Notes: a model not told the origin generated them from the sequence alone. Numbered from the stretch's first letter, positions 8,041 through 18,302 are shown. The stretch is 64,000 nucleotides of DNA from Burkholderiales bacterium PBB1 (GCA_002255905.1 NKIN01000002.1:372001-436000); one strand, 5' to 3'. Program-made: numbers and translations.

Positions 8041-9234
8041 TTACTTCAGATCGTCCACCAGCAGTTGAGCCAGTCGCGCAGCGACTCCGCTGTCCGGTGC
8101 GCCGCCCTCGGAGTTCTGCACGGTGACTTTGCTGCGCTGGCCTTCGCCCTTGACCTGCACCCGGTAGCGGACGACCTGTTTGGCGTCCTTCTTGTCGCTG
8201 TCACTGCTGCCAAAGCTCAGCAGCTTGCTGAGCAGACCCGGTTCCTGCTTCGTGGGCGCTTCCTTCTGGTCGGTGTAGCTCACGTAATAAAAGCCCTGCG
8301 TCCGATCACGGTCCTCGACCGCGAAACCACTGCGGTCGAGCGCCAGACCCACCCGGCGCCATGCACGATCGAAATCGTCGTCCACTTCAACGGTACCTGC
8401 GGTGCCCTGCAGCAAGCGGGCACGCGGTGGTGGCGCCTCGCCGGGGGCCACGAGTGCCGTCGCACGCTCTTCCTGCGCGCCGAGCTTGAGCAACAGGCGG
8501 CGCAGCATCTCGGCTTCGAGTTCCGGATCGGCCGCGCGCGGCTGCCAGGTGCTGCTTTCCTTGTTCGCGCCGACCAACACTTCGACAGCACCCCGGTGAC
8601 TGATGAAAATCTCGGTGCCTTTCTCGGTCCGTTCCACGCGAGTGCGGTAACGATCGCGTTCGCCGCTGTCCCAGGCCGAATCGAAGACCAGGCCGATCGT
8701 CGAGCGGATGAAATCCTGCGGGATCTTGGAGCGGTTTTCGTTCCAGTCGGTCTCCATCACACCGACGTCGGGCTGTTCGACCGCGAGGGTGAACCCGCGC
8801 TCCCCCCAGAACTGTTTCAGCTTGGGCCAGACCTGCTCAGGGGTCAGCGCGGTGACGATCCAGCGGTCGTTGCTGCTGCGCTCGATGGTCACGTTCGGGT
8901 CTGTGTTCGGCACCACCCCCTGTGCATTCGCACCACCGGAGGTGGGCGCGCCAAACGATGGTGGCTGGTAAGTGGTCGCGCTCACCACACCCGAGCCATC
9001 TTGCTTGTAGCGGGTGTCGCGGGCCAGCTGTGTCAGATCTGGAGGCACTTCGAGGCCCTGGGTCTGCGCCGATTGGGCGCGGTAGTCGACCTTGTCGCCC
9101 TTGAACAGGCTGCCCACGGAGGTGCAGCCTGCCAAGCCGATCACCACCACCGAGGTGGCGATGCGTCGGGCGCGCAAGCCGCTGATCGATACGGTGCCGG
9201 AACGGGCTGGTTTCGTTTCTGTCACGTTGTTCAT
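8041..9234 (-). CDS. bamC: Outer membrane protein assembly factor BamC
   Basis: Lipoprotein subunit of the BAM complex that folds beta-barrel proteins into the outer membrane. The 397-residue protein has a signal peptide ending in the lipobox LAGC, then the KVDYRAQ and LEVPPDL segments typical of the unstructured BamC N-terminus that binds BamD. Two helix-grip domains follow (RWIVTALTPEQVWPKLKQFW and DFDRAWRRVGLALDRSGF). Either the ATG at 9234 or the GTG at 9225 could be used; GGAG is 2 bases from the former and 11 from the latter. It lies 101 bp downstream of dapA, the usual dapA-bamC order. Confidence 0.88.
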   Translation of the reverse strand: MNNVTETKPARSGTVSISGLRARRIATSVVVIGLAGCTSVGSLFKGDKVDYRAQSAQTQGLEVPPDLTQLARDTRYKQDGSGVVSATTYQPPSFGAPTSGGANAQGVVPNTDPNVTIERSSNDRWIVTALTPEQVWPKLKQFWGERGFTLAVEQPDVGVMETDWNENRSKIPQDFIRSTIGLVFDSAWDSGERDRYRTRVERTEKGTEIFISHRGAVEVLVGANKESSTWQPRAADPELEAEMLRRLLLKLGAQEERATALVAPGEAPPPRARLLQGTAGTVEVDDDFDRAWRRVGLALDRSGFAVEDRDRTQGFYYVSYTDQKEAPTKQEPGLLSKLLSFGSSDSDKKDAKQVVRYRVQVKGEGQRSKVTVQNSEGGAPDSGVAARLAQLLVDDLK

Positions 9235-9335
9235 CTCCGTGGGGTTGGCGGCGGCGCAGCAGCCGCGCAGCCCATTGATCGCCGATGGCGAAAGAAGGGA
9301 CATCTCAGGTGGTGCAGGCGACCGGCGACGGCCGC

Positions 9336-10217
9336 TCACAACAAGCCCGCATCACGCATGGCCGCGCCCACGGTGGCCACGCCCGCTGGGGTCAGCGGCA
9401 GCAGTGGCAGCCGCAAGGTGTTCTTGCAACGGCCCAACTGGGACAGCGCCCACTTGGTCGGCGCCGGGCTGGGTTCTGTGAACAGGTGCTTGTGCAATGG
9501 CAGCAAGCGCAGGTGTATCGCGGTGGCTTCGCGCGCCTGGCCTGCCATTGCCGCGACGCAAAGCTCGTGCATCGCCCGCGGCGCAACGTTCGCCGTGACG
9601 CTGACATTGCCGTGTCCGCCCAGCAGCATCAACGCAATGGCGGTTGGATCGTCGCCGGAGTAGATCGAAAAGCCGGGCGGTGCGTGCTTGATCAGCCATG
9701 CCGCGCGCTCGATGTTGCCGGTTGCTTCCTTCACCCCGACGATGCCGGGCAGTTGTGCCAGCCGCAGCGTGGTTTCAGGTTGCATGTCGGCCACCGTGCG
9801 GCCGGGCACGTTATACAGCACGATCGGCGTGTCGACCGCTTCCGCAATCGCCTTGAAGTGCTGGTAGATGCCTTCCTGCGATGGCTTGTTGTAGTACGGC
9901 ACGACCGACAGCACGCAGTCGGCGCCGACGTCCTTCGCGAACCGGGTCAGCTCGATCGCCTCGCGCGTGGAGTTGCCGCCGGCGCCGGCCATGATCGGAA
10001 TGCGGCCGCGCGCATGTTCGACCGCGACGCGGATGATTTCGCAGTGCTCCTCCACCGACACCGTCGGGGACTCGCCGGTGGTGCCGACCACGCCGATGCA
10101 ATCCGTGCCCTCGGCGATGTGCCAGTCCATCAGGCTGCGCAGCGTGTCGTAGTCGACGCTGCCGTCCTCGTGCATCGGCGTGACCAGCGCGACGATGCTG
10201 CCAGTGATCGGTTTCAT
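9336..10217 (-). CDS. dapA: 4-hydroxy-tetrahydrodipicolinate synthase
   Basis: Condenses pyruvate with aspartate semialdehyde, the first committed step of the diaminopimelate/lysine pathway, feeding peptidoglycan. The 293-residue TIM-barrel protein shows GTTGES (residues 45-50), the Tyr135 region LYNVPGRT, and the Schiff-base lysine Lys163 in GVKEATG. The ATG at 10217 has AAGGA about 8 bases upstream and gives the normal start [14 protein letters not shown]. It probably forms a unit with bamC downstream. Confidence 0.97.
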   Translation of the reverse strand: MKPITGSIVALVTPMHEDGSVDYDTLRSLMDWHIAEGTDCIGVVGTTGESPTVSVEEHCEIIRVAVEHARGRIPIMAGAGGNSTREAIELTRFAKDVGADCVLSVVPYYNKPSQEGIYQHFKAIAEAVDTPIVLYNVPGRTVADMQPETTLRLAQLPGIVGVKEATGNIERAAWLIKHAPPGFSIYSGDDPTAIALMLLGGHGNVSVTANVAPRAMHELCVAAMAGQAREATAIHLRLLPLHKHLFTEPSPAPTKWALSQLGRCKNTLRLPLLPLTPAGVATVGAAMRDAGLL

Positions 10218-10242
10218 GGGAATTCCTTGCAAGCTCTCGATT

Positions 10243-10863
10243 TTAGCTGGCGCGGGGAGGGTTCACGGGCTGCAGCAGATGGCGCTGCGTGCCGGCGTCG
10301 CGGGTCGACGGGCGAACTGCCACCAGGCGCTGGATGAAACGATCGGGTTGATTGCAAAAACCATCTTCGTAGGCCACCACGCGCAGGCCGTGTGTCGCTG
10401 CGAAATGCAACAGCTCGCCGGGGCGCAGCAGAAAGTCGGGGTTGGAGGGCTTGCCGACGCTGGCGTTCCCGTCGGCAAAGGTTTCGTAGATCAAGACCCC
10501 CGCCGTGCTGACGCTGCGGGCGATGTCAGGCAGCAGCGCGCGCCACAGGTAGTGGGTCACCACCACGGCCGAATAGGTTGTCCCGGGCAAGGGCCAGGGT
10601 TGTCCTTCGAGGTCAGCTTGCACGGTGCGCACGCTGGGTGCCATGTGCTGCAGGCCTGCAAGCGCCGAGGCGTCGCGATCGACCGCGGTCACGGTGCAAC
10701 CCCGATCGCAGAACCAGAGGGTGTGGCGACCGCTGCCGCAAGCCACGTCCAGCACGCTGCTGCCCGCTGCCACCAGATGCGACCAGCGCTGCACCCACTC
10801 CGACGCCGCGAGGCCTGTGTGGGCGGACGGCAGGTGCTTCTCTGGCGTGGACGGATCGGTCAT
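10243..10863 (-). CDS. Class I SAM-dependent methyltransferase (TehB-like)
   Basis: A 206-residue Rossmann-fold methyltransferase. Motif I is [15 protein letters not shown] (near residues 39-53), followed by the acidic VTAVDRD and the motif [10 protein letters not shown]. The overall pattern resembles TehB-type tellurite-resistance methyltransferases, but the substrate cannot be read from the sequence. The start at 10863 was preferred; a start at 10890 adds nine residues. It ends 25 bp before the dapA start on the same strand, so it may be the first gene of a methyltransferase-dapA-bamC unit. It is divergent from parE. Confidence 0.82.
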   Translation of the reverse strand: MTDPSTPEKHLPSAHTGLAASEWVQRWSHLVAAGSSVLDVACGSGRHTLWFCDRGCTVTAVDRDASALAGLQHMAPSVRTVQADLEGQPWPLPGTTYSAVVVTHYLWRALLPDIARSVSTAGVLIYETFADGNASVGKPSNPDFLLRPGELLHFAATHGLRVVAYEDGFCNQPDRFIQRLVAVRPSTRDAGTQRHLLQPVNPPRAS

Positions 10864-10966
10864 GAGGCGTTGTGACAGCGGGTGCGGCAATGTAGATCAC
10901 CCGGCCGGGCTCAGCTCGCTGTGCGTGCCGGCGGCACCGCAAACCCGCTCCCTACAATCCGCCGCC

Positions 10967-13003
10967 ATGGTCACCCGCCCTCCTGCACGAACCCCCACCC
11001 GCCCTGCCTCTGCCAGCCCCGCCACGTACGGTGAAGCCTCGATCCGTGTGCTCAAGGGCCTCGAACCGGTCAAGCAGCGGCCGGGCATGTACACCCGCAC
11101 CGACAACCCGCTGCACATCGTGCAAGAGGTGATCGACAACGCCGCCGACGAAGCCTTGGCCGGCCACGGCAAGCGCATCGACGTGACGCTGCACACCGAC
11201 GGCTCGGTCAGCGTGCACGACGACGGCCGCGGCATCCCGTTCGGCCTGCATCCCGAAGAGCAGCGCCCGGTCGTCGAGATCGTGTTCACCCAGTTGCACG
11301 CGGGCGGCAAGTTCGACAAGGGCTCGGGCGGGGCCTACAGCTTTTCGGGGGGGCTGCATGGCGTGGGCGTCAGCGTCACCAACGCGCTGTCGAAGCGGCT
11401 GGAGGTGACGGTGTTTCGCGACGGCCAGGTGGCCCAGCTGGCCTTCGCCGATGGCGACGTGATCGAGCCGCTCGTGTTGCGCAAGGCCGTGCTGTCGACC
11501 AGTTCAGGCGACCGCAAAAGCGGCACCAGCGTGCGCACCTGGCCCGACGCCCGTTACTTTGAAAGCACCGACCTGCCGCGTGCCGACCTGACGCATCTGC
11601 TGCGCAGCAAGGCCGTGCTGATGCCGGGTGCGCGCGTGTCGCTGACCGTGGAGAAAACAGGGGAAGTGCAAACCTGGCAGTACCAGGGCGGCCTGCGCGA
11701 CTACCTGATGCAGACGCTGACCGCCGATCCGCTGATCCCGCTGTTCGAGGGCGAGCAGTTCGCCGACGGCTCCGAGTCCGAGCAGTTCGCCAAGGGCGAG
11801 GGCGCCAGTTGGTGCGTCGCCTTCACCGAAGACGGTGCGCCGGTGCGCGAGAGCTATGTGAACCTGATCCCCACCGTCAACGGCGGCACGCACGAATCGG
11901 GTTTGAAGGACGGGTTGTTCGGCGCGATCAAGGGCTTCATCGATTTGCACAGCCTGCTGCCCAAGGGCGTGAAGCTGATGCCCGATGATGTGTTTTCGCG
12001 CGCCAGCTTCGTGCTGAGCGCCAAGGTGCTCGACCCACAGTTTCAGGGCCAGATCAAGGAGCGTCTGAACAGCCGCGATGCGCTGCGCCTGGTGTCGGGC
12101 TGCATCAAGCCGCCTCTGGAGCTGTGGCTGAACCAGCACGTGGAGCACGGCAAGAAGCTCGCCGAGCTCGTGATCAAGCAGGCGCAAACGCGCCAGCGCG
12201 CGAGCCAGAAGGTCGAGAAGCGCAAAGGCTCGGGCGTGGCCGTGCTGCCTGGCAAGCTGACCGATTGCGAAAGCCGCGATCTGTTGCACAACGAGCTGTT
12301 TCTCGTGGAAGGCGATTCGGCCGGTGGCAGCGCGAAGATGGGCCGCAACAAGGAGACACAGGCGATCCTGCCGCTGCGCGGCAAGGTGCTCAATTCGTGG
12401 GAGGTCGAGCGCGACCGGCTGTTTGCCAACAACGAGATCCACGACATCGCCGTCGCCATCGGCGTCGATCCGCATGGCGCCGGCCCTTATGCCGATGGCC
12501 ACACACCCGACCTGAGCAACCTGCGCTACGGCAAGGTCTGCATCCTGAGCGACGCCGACGTCGATGGCTCGCACATCCAGGTGCTGCTGCTGACGCTGTT
12601 CTTCCGCCACTTCCCGAAGCTGATCGAAGCCGGCCACTTGTACATCGCCAAGCCGCCGCTGTTTCGCATCGATGCGCCGGCCCGCGGCAAGAAGCCCGCT
12701 GCCAAGATCTACGCGCTCGACGAAGGCGAACTCAACGCCACGCTCGACCGACTGCGCAAGGAAGGCTGCCGCGAAACCGCCTGGAGCATCAGCCGCTTCA
12801 AGGGACTGGGCGAGATGAACGCCGAGCAGCTGTGGGACACCACGCTGAACCCCGAAACCCGCCGATTGCTGCCGATCGCCTTCGGTGACCTGGGCTTCGC
12901 CGCCACCGTTGATTCATTGACCAAGCTGATGGGCAAGGGCGAAGCCCAGGCGCGGCGCGATCTGATGGAGCTGCATGGGGATGAAGTCGATGTGGATGTT
13001 TGA
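10967..13003 (+). CDS. parE: DNA topoisomerase IV subunit B
   Basis: ATPase subunit of topoisomerase IV, which decatenates daughter chromosomes. The 678-residue protein has the GHKL ATP site (EVIDNAADEALAG, DDGRGIPFG, GGLHGVGVSVTNALS), the TOPRIM motifs LVEGDSAGGSAKMGR and SDADVDGSH, and the C-terminal RFKGLGEMN signature. An HTDGSVSVHDDGRGIP strand and the QTRQRASQKVEKRKGSG linker favour ParE over GyrB, as does pairing with parC downstream. The ATG at 10967 begins the usual extended N-terminus. Confidence 0.93.
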   Translation: MVTRPPARTPTRPASASPATYGEASIRVLKGLEPVKQRPGMYTRTDNPLHIVQEVIDNAADEALAGHGKRIDVTLHTDGSVSVHDDGRGIPFGLHPEEQRPVVEIVFTQLHAGGKFDKGSGGAYSFSGGLHGVGVSVTNALSKRLEVTVFRDGQVAQLAFADGDVIEPLVLRKAVLSTSSGDRKSGTSVRTWPDARYFESTDLPRADLTHLLRSKAVLMPGARVSLTVEKTGEVQTWQYQGGLRDYLMQTLTADPLIPLFEGEQFADGSESEQFAKGEGASWCVAFTEDGAPVRESYVNLIPTVNGGTHESGLKDGLFGAIKGFIDLHSLLPKGVKLMPDDVFSRASFVLSAKVLDPQFQGQIKERLNSRDALRLVSGCIKPPLELWLNQHVEHGKKLAELVIKQAQTRQRASQKVEKRKGSGVAVLPGKLTDCESRDLLHNELFLVEGDSAGGSAKMGRNKETQAILPLRGKVLNSWEVERDRLFANNEIHDIAVAIGVDPHGAGPYADGHTPDLSNLRYGKVCILSDADVDGSHIQVLLLTLFFRHFPKLIEAGHLYIAKPPLFRIDAPARGKKPAAKIYALDEGELNATLDRLRKEGCRETAWSISRFKGLGEMNAEQLWDTTLNPETRRLLPIAFGDLGFAATVDSLTKLMGKGEAQARRDLMELHGDEVDVDV

Positions 13004-13162
13004 GCCTCGACGGAGGTGATCGACCTCGCCGCTCGACCGAGGCGCCCAAGCCATCGGGCAACGCTCCCCGCTCACGCCCGAAACTGCCTCGGACCACACG
13101 CCCACACTCGGACAAGAATCCGCAGCAGCCCAGCCCGATCGATCAACCACCGTGGACGATGT

Positions 13163-14398
13163 ATGACTACAAAAAATCTTGCTTCTGCCGCGCTCATTGG
13201 TGCTTGGATGGTATTGACCACCGGTTGTGGTGGCTCCTCCAGTTCACCGCCTTCTTCGCCGCCTCCGCTGCCGCAGACCACGCTGGCCATCAGCGTCAGC
13301 AGTATGGCCCTCAGCGTGACGGGGCTGACGGAATACGGTATCGGCGGAACACCCTCATCCGGAGCGGCACGCTCGATAACCGTGACCAACACAGGCAGCG
13401 ACACCGCGATCAATGTCGCTGTGTCTTTTCCAACCTGGCCCGCCGGCACGACCAGTTCCAGCAACTGCGGGAGCACGCTGACCGCGAGCAGCAGTTGCAC
13501 CATCTCCATCACACCCGGATCGACGGCATCGTCTGACGGCACCAGCCCCTGCTCGGTCGGAACAGCGCCCCTGCCCGGCACCATTCAGGTCGCCGGAGAT
13601 AACACCAACACCGTTTCCAGCCATGCCGTGGTGTTGAGTTATGGCTGTATCCATCAGGGTGGCTACGTGTATGCGTTCGATGACACCACGCCGACCAGCG
13701 CGAGTGTTGGCGGAAAAGTTGCCGCCACGTCGGATCAGGCCGCGGCCTACCCCAACGGGATCGTCTGGTCATCGAACGGATCGGGCGGTACAGGCTCAAC
13801 TGATGCCAGCTACGACGTCCTCCCTGGAGTCGATGAAACGTCCACCCGTTTCAGCGCCTCTCCCACGTACGTGTCGTTCAGCGCTGGTTTTGCGTCGACG
13901 TACACCAATCCGAATCCGTTCAGCGCTGCGTCTTTCGCTTCGTGTGATGGAGCCGTTGACGGCTCATGCAACACGAGCAACATCGTGGTGTTCTACAACC
14001 AATTCATGACGAATAACACCACGGCGTCCGGAGGTGCCAGTCCCTTTACCGCATCACCAGGCGCGACGAATGCGACCGACTATGCCGCCGGGTTGTGCAC
14101 GGCAACCATCAACAGTTATTCAGACTGGTATCTGCCGGCCCAGTGTGAAATGGGGTATGGCTCGACTCAGTGCGGCACTGCCGGCGTACCGGCACTGCAA
14201 AACATGCAATCCAACCTTGTCGAGTTCAGTGGCCTCAACCTGTTGGCAGGTATCTACTGGAGCTCAACCCAGGCTTCGAGTTCCGGCGCCGCCAGCGCCT
14301 GGTTTCATCAATTTGCCAGCGGGGGGGGCAGTCTGATGTCCACCGCCTCCAAGGGGACGGAGGCGGGGGTGCGTTGTTCGCGGGCATTGGCGCCTTAG
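13163..14398 (+). CDS. Secreted lipoprotein with a DUF1566 (Lcl-type) C-terminal domain
   Basis: A 411-residue exported protein of unknown role. It begins with a signal peptide and lipobox LTTGC (Cys22), then a Ser/Pro spacer. A domain at about residues 35-130 has the pattern of an Ig-like anchor repeat (SITVTNTGSDTAINVAVSF and CTISITPGS). The DUF1566/Lcl-type C-terminal domain carries SDWYLPAQCEMG, GIYWSSTQASS and GVRCSRAL. Cysteines occur in pairs that could form disulfides. Codon use is less G+C-biased than in its neighbours, and it separates parE from parC. Both suggest later insertion. DUF1566 domains occur on surface proteins, so an adhesive or structural role is possible. Confidence 0.75.
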   Translation: MTTKNLASAALIGAWMVLTTGCGGSSSSPPSSPPPLPQTTLAISVSSMALSVTGLTEYGIGGTPSSGAARSITVTNTGSDTAINVAVSFPTWPAGTTSSSNCGSTLTASSSCTISITPGSTASSDGTSPCSVGTAPLPGTIQVAGDNTNTVSSHAVVLSYGCIHQGGYVYAFDDTTPTSASVGGKVAATSDQAAAYPNGIVWSSNGSGGTGSTDASYDVLPGVDETSTRFSASPTYVSFSAGFASTYTNPNPFSAASFASCDGAVDGSCNTSNIVVFYNQFMTNNTTASGGASPFTASPGATNATDYAAGLCTATINSYSDWYLPAQCEMGYGSTQCGTAGVPALQNMQSNLVEFSGLNLLAGIYWSSTQASSSGAASAWFHQFASGGGSLMSTASKGTEAGVRCSRALAP

Positions 14399-14851
14399 AC
14401 AGAGCGGCGTAGAGAGCGACAGGGGTTCGAGTTGAGTCTTGCTGCGTGTCACCCTATCGCGCTTCAGCCAAATCGCAAGGCGAGAACAAAACCTGTCTTG
14501 CTACTCTGATTCTCGTTAGGTACTCGCAGCACGTAGCGATCAATCACCACGTCACAGGCCCATCCGCTTTTCGTCGGTGACCTCATGACGGAAACGGACC
14601 CAGGCGGCATTGATGACGTTCACGACGGTCTTGCAGTCTGCGAACGTCCCAGCAACGCACCCCGTCCTCCTGGTCGCGCGCCGACGCCTGCCCGAGCTTC
14701 ACAATTGATGGCTTGAGAATTCAAACCGCTACCGCACAGCGCGTCAGCCTCATTACCTTCTGCTCCGTCTCCCGTCGCAAGACTCAGCCGACGCCAACCC
14801 GGCCGAGCTGCTGCCTGTGCAGCGCCTGACTCTCCGCATTCCTTTCTCCGC
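14399..14851. other. 453-bp gap before parC holding a possible gene remnant
   Basis: No complete gene can be supported here. On the minus strand, one frame open between about 14698 and the stop at 14552 reads like the tail of a protein (TVVNVINAAWVRFRHE, then TDEKRMGL and stop) but has no start codon. The stretch is less G+C-rich than the surroundings. The last 60 bp presumably hold the parC promoter, though no clear -35/-10 pair is visible. Confidence 0.35.
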
Positions 14852-17194
14852 ATGAACGACCTGTTCGATACGCCCTCCGCTGCCGACCCCACCGACGCCA
14901 TCACGCTGGCCCATTACGCCGAGCGCGCCTACCTCGAGTACGCGCTCAGCGTGGTCAAGGGCCGGGCACTGCCCGATGTGTGCGACGGCCAGAAGCCGGT
15001 GCAGCGGCGCATCTTGTATGCGATGGACCGCATGGGGCTCAGCTTCACGACCGCGGGCGGGCCCCGGCCGGTGAAGAGTGCGCGCGTGGTGGGCGACGTG
15101 CTGGGCCGCTTCCACCCGCACGGCGACACTGCTGCGTATGACGCCCTGGTGCGCATGGCGCAAGATTTTTCGCAGCGCTACCCGCTGATCGACGGCCAGG
15201 GCAATTTCGGCTCGCGCGATGGCGATGGCGCGGCGGCGATGCGCTACACCGAGGCGCGCCTCGCGCCCATCTCTCGGCTGCTGCTCGACGAGATCGACGA
15301 AGGCACGGTCGATTTCATCCCCAACTACGATGGTTCGACACAGGAGCCGCGCCAGTTGCCCAGTCGGCTGCCCTTCGTGCTGCTGAACGGTGCGAGCGGC
15401 ATCGCGGTCGGCCTGGCCACCGAGATCCCGAGCCACAACCTGCGCGAGGTGGCGCTGGCGGCGATCGCGCTGATCAAGAACGACAAGCTCGCCGACGACG
15501 AACTCGCCGAACTGATCCCCGGCCCCGACTATCCCGGTGGCGGCCAGATCATCAGCAGCGCTGACGAGATCCGTGCCGCCTATGCCACCGGCCGCGGCAG
15601 CCTGAAGGTGCGTGCGCGCTGGAAGATCGAAGACCTGGCCCGCGGCCAGTGGCAGCTGGTGGTCACCGAGCTGCCGCCAGGCACCAGCGCGCAGAAGGTG
15701 CTGGAAGAAATCGAGGAGCTGACCAACCCGAAGGTGAAGGCGGGCAAGAAGGCACTGAGCGCGGATCAGTTGCAGCTGAAGGCCTCGCTGCTGGCCGTGC
15801 TGGATGCGGTGCGAGATGAATCGAGCAAGGACGCGCCAGTGCGCCTGGTGTTCGAGCCCAAGACCAGCCGCATCGAGCAAGGCGACCTCGTCACGCAGCT
15901 GCTGGCGCACACCAGCCTGGAATGCTCGGCGCCGATCAACCTGACGATGGTGGGCGCCGACGGCCGCCCGACACAAAAGACGCTGCGCCAGATGCTGGCC
16001 GAATGGATCGCGTTCCGCCTGCAGACGGTGCAGCGGCGCTCGCAGCACCGGCTGGGCAAGGTGCTCGACCGCATCCACGTGCTCGAAGGCCGGCAGCTGG
16101 TGCTGCTGAACATCGACGAGGTGATCCGCATCATCCGCAACGCCGACGAACCCAAGCCCGCGCTGATCGAGCACTTCAAGCTCAGCGAGCGGCAGGCCGA
16201 CGACATCCTCGAAATCCGCCTGCGCCAACTCGCGCGGCTGGAGTCAATCAAGATCGAGCAGGAGCTGAAGGAGCTGCGCTCCGAGCAAGGCAAGCTCGAA
16301 GACATCCTGGGCAACCCTGGCACCCTCAAGCGTACGGTGATCAAGGAAATCGAGGCCGACATCAAGCAGTTCGGCTCGCTCGAGAAGGACCCGCGCCGCA
16401 CGCTGATCCAGGCCGAGAAGAAGGCGGTGGTCGAGATCAAGGTGATCGACGAGCCGGTGACGGTTGTCGTCAGCGCCAAGGGTTGGGTGCGCGCGCTGAA
16501 GGGGCACGAGGTCGAAGCGGCGAGCCTGCAGTTCAAGTCGGGCGATGCGCTCCTGGCCACCTTCCGCTGCCGCAGCGTGGATGTGCTGCTGGTGTTCGGC
16601 TCGGCGGCCAACGGCACGGGTCGCGTGTATTCGACCGCGGTCAGCCTGCTGCCCGGCGGGCGTGGCGACGGCCAGCCCATCACCACGCTGATCGAACTCG
16701 AATCGGGCACACAGCCGGCGCACTATTTCGCGGGCCACGCCGAGCAGACACTGCTGCTGGCGGGCACCGGTGGCTATGGGCTGCTGGCCCGCGTGGGCGA
16801 CCTCACGGCGCGCCAGCGCAGCGGCAAGGCGTTCCTGACGCTGGAGGCGGGTGAGCAGTTGCTGCCCCCGGCGCTCACCTCGCCGGGCATGCTGGCCGAT
16901 CAGGTGGCTTGCCTGTCGGCGCAAGGCCGCATGCTGGTGTTCGCGCTGTCTGAGTTGAAGCTGCAACCCAATGGCGGCCGCGGGCTGACCCTGATCGGTC
17001 TGGAAGACAAGGACACGCTGGCCAGCGTGGCGGTGTTCGCGCAGGCGCTGCGCATCGAAGGCACCGGCCGCGGCGGCAAGGCGCGCGACGAGGTGCTCAA
17101 GGGCGCCGCGCTGCTGCCTTACGCCGGCAAGCGCGCTCGCAAGGGCCGGGCGCAGGATCTGATGCAGAAGGCGCTGCGCCTTCTGCCAGGGTGA
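14852..17194 (+). CDS. parC: DNA topoisomerase IV subunit A
   Basis: Breakage-reunion subunit of topoisomerase IV. In 780 residues the catalytic tyrosine is Tyr132 in [10 protein letters not shown], preceded by the [17 protein letters not shown] region that forms the quinolone pocket. The residue aligned with Ser80 of E. coli ParC is Thr93, and the one aligned with Glu84 is Asp97. The coiled coil with [12 protein letters not shown] and the degenerate C-terminal pinwheel repeats follow. Its stop region contains the ribosome binding site of the next gene. Confidence 0.94.
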   Translation: MNDLFDTPSAADPTDAITLAHYAERAYLEYALSVVKGRALPDVCDGQKPVQRRILYAMDRMGLSFTTAGGPRPVKSARVVGDVLGRFHPHGDTAAYDALVRMAQDFSQRYPLIDGQGNFGSRDGDGAAAMRYTEARLAPISRLLLDEIDEGTVDFIPNYDGSTQEPRQLPSRLPFVLLNGASGIAVGLATEIPSHNLREVALAAIALIKNDKLADDELAELIPGPDYPGGGQIISSADEIRAAYATGRGSLKVRARWKIEDLARGQWQLVVTELPPGTSAQKVLEEIEELTNPKVKAGKKALSADQLQLKASLLAVLDAVRDESSKDAPVRLVFEPKTSRIEQGDLVTQLLAHTSLECSAPINLTMVGADGRPTQKTLRQMLAEWIAFRLQTVQRRSQHRLGKVLDRIHVLEGRQLVLLNIDEVIRIIRNADEPKPALIEHFKLSERQADDILEIRLRQLARLESIKIEQELKELRSEQGKLEDILGNPGTLKRTVIKEIEADIKQFGSLEKDPRRTLIQAEKKAVVEIKVIDEPVTVVVSAKGWVRALKGHEVEAASLQFKSGDALLATFRCRSVDVLLVFGSAANGTGRVYSTAVSLLPGGRGDGQPITTLIELESGTQPAHYFAGHAEQTLLLAGTGGYGLLARVGDLTARQRSGKAFLTLEAGEQLLPPALTSPGMLADQVACLSAQGRMLVFALSELKLQPNGGRGLTLIGLEDKDTLASVAVFAQALRIEGTGRGGKARDEVLKGAALLPYAGKRARKGRAQDLMQKALRLLPG

Positions 17195-17200
17195 AGGAGG
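17194..17200 (+). promoter_or_regulatory. Ribosome binding site fixing the start of the chromene-carboxylate isomerase homologue
   Basis: AAGGAGG overlaps the parC stop codon and lies 8 bases before a GTG at 17209. A GTG at 17191 and an ATG at 17202 are excluded: the first precedes the site and the second is out of frame. Confidence 0.75.
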
Positions 17201-17208
17201 GATGGCCT

Positions 17209-17799
17209 GTGCGTGAAATCGAGTTTTGGTTCGAGTTCGCCAGCAACTACAGCTACCTCAGCGTGATGCGCATCGAGGCCGCTGCGGCGAAATGCGATGT
17301 GGCCGTGCGCTGGAAGCCGTTCTTGCTGGGGCCGATCTTCCGCAGCCTGGGCTGGAACAACTCGCCTTTCGTACTGCAGAAGGCCAAGGGCGATTACGTC
17401 TGGACCGACATGACGCGCCAGTGCCGCAAGCACGGCCTGCCGTGGCAACGCCCGTCGGTTTTTCCACGCCCGTCACTGCTGCCCGCCCGGGTCGCTCTGG
17501 TCGGTGCGGATCAGCCGTGGATGGGCGACTACTGCCGACGGATCATGTCGCTCAACTTCGTCGACGACTGCGAGATCGATGACCTAAAGCGGGTGACCGA
17601 GGTGCTCGACCAATTGGGTCTGCCTGCGCAGGTGATCCTCGACCAGGCGCAGTCCGAGACCAACAAACTGAAGCTGCGCCAGCAGACCGAGACCGCGCAG
17701 GCCCGTGGCATCTTCGGTGCGCCGACGTTCTTCGTGGGCCAGGAGATGTTCTGGGGGGACGACCGGCTCGACGACGCCTTGGTCAGCGCATCGGCCTGA
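17209..17799 (+). CDS. 2-hydroxychromene-2-carboxylate isomerase family protein (DsbA/GST-kappa fold)
   Basis: A 196-residue thioredoxin-fold protein of the NahD/GST-kappa family. The N-terminal EFWFEFASNYSYLS places Ser12 at the position of the catalytic serine in chromene-carboxylate isomerases, instead of the CxxC of DsbA. Other family marks are LGWNNSPF, RGIFGAPTFFVGQEMFWGDDRLD and the helical insert. Family members use glutathione as cofactor in naphthalene breakdown, but no aromatic pathway genes are nearby, so the substrate is open. It starts inside the parC operon, eight bases after a strong Shine-Dalgarno sequence. Confidence 0.86.
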   Translation: MREIEFWFEFASNYSYLSVMRIEAAAAKCDVAVRWKPFLLGPIFRSLGWNNSPFVLQKAKGDYVWTDMTRQCRKHGLPWQRPSVFPRPSLLPARVALVGADQPWMGDYCRRIMSLNFVDDCEIDDLKRVTEVLDQLGLPAQVILDQAQSETNKLKLRQQTETAQARGIFGAPTFFVGQEMFWGDDRLDDALVSASA

Positions 17800-17816
17800 G
17801 CGGGCGTGGCGACTCG

Positions 17817-18302
17817 CTAGCGTGCGCGCAGCACGACGCGCATCGACGCGGACGCCATCGCGACGAACAGCGCCAGACTCCAGTAGGCATACGACACGCC
17901 GAGCACCGACACTGCAGCGTCCGAGCAGTTCGCGGTCACTTGTAGCAGTGGCGGGAAGGCGCCATCGAGGCCGAGCGCACTGATGATCTTGTCGGCAAAG
18001 GTCAGGTTGCACGAGGCTGATTTCGACGCGACCAGCTCCTGGTACAGCGCCGACGCGCCACCCGAAATCGCCAGCAGCAGCGTCAGGGCGCCGATGCCCT
18101 GACGGACGAGCCCTGCCGAGACGGCCGCACCAATCAGGCACAGCGCGGCGATGGCCAGGTAGATCAGGCGTTGCAGGATGCACCAGGGGCAGGGCTGCAT
18201 GTCGAACACATGCTGCGATACCAGCGCGATGCCGACCGCTGCGATGCACAGCGCCGCCATCGCCAGCAGCAGCCGGGTGCTTGTCAGTGTCGAGGTCGTC
18301 AT
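17817..18302 (-). CDS. dsbB: Disulfide bond formation protein B
   Basis: Four-helix inner-membrane protein that reoxidises DsbA and passes electrons to quinone. In 161 residues the two periplasmic cysteine pairs are Cys38/Cys41 (PCPWC) and Cys98/Cys126 (ASCNL, TANCS). The Arg after the first pair (CILQRLIY) is the conserved quinone-site arginine. The start codon overlaps the ridA stop as TGATG, so it is translated from the ridA message. Why ridA and dsbB are coupled is not obvious. Confidence 0.9.
   Translation of the reverse strand: MTTSTLTSTRLLLAMAALCIAAVGIALVSQHVFDMQPCPWCILQRLIYLAIAALCLIGAAVSAGLVRQGIGALTLLLAISGGASALYQELVASKSASCNLTFADKIISALGLDGAFPPLLQVTANCSDAAVSVLGVSYAYWSLALFVAMASASMRVVLRAR

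Noticed and set aside
14753-16710. Long minus-strand frames over parC
   Set aside because: Antisense to parC with intact catalytic motifs on the plus strand.
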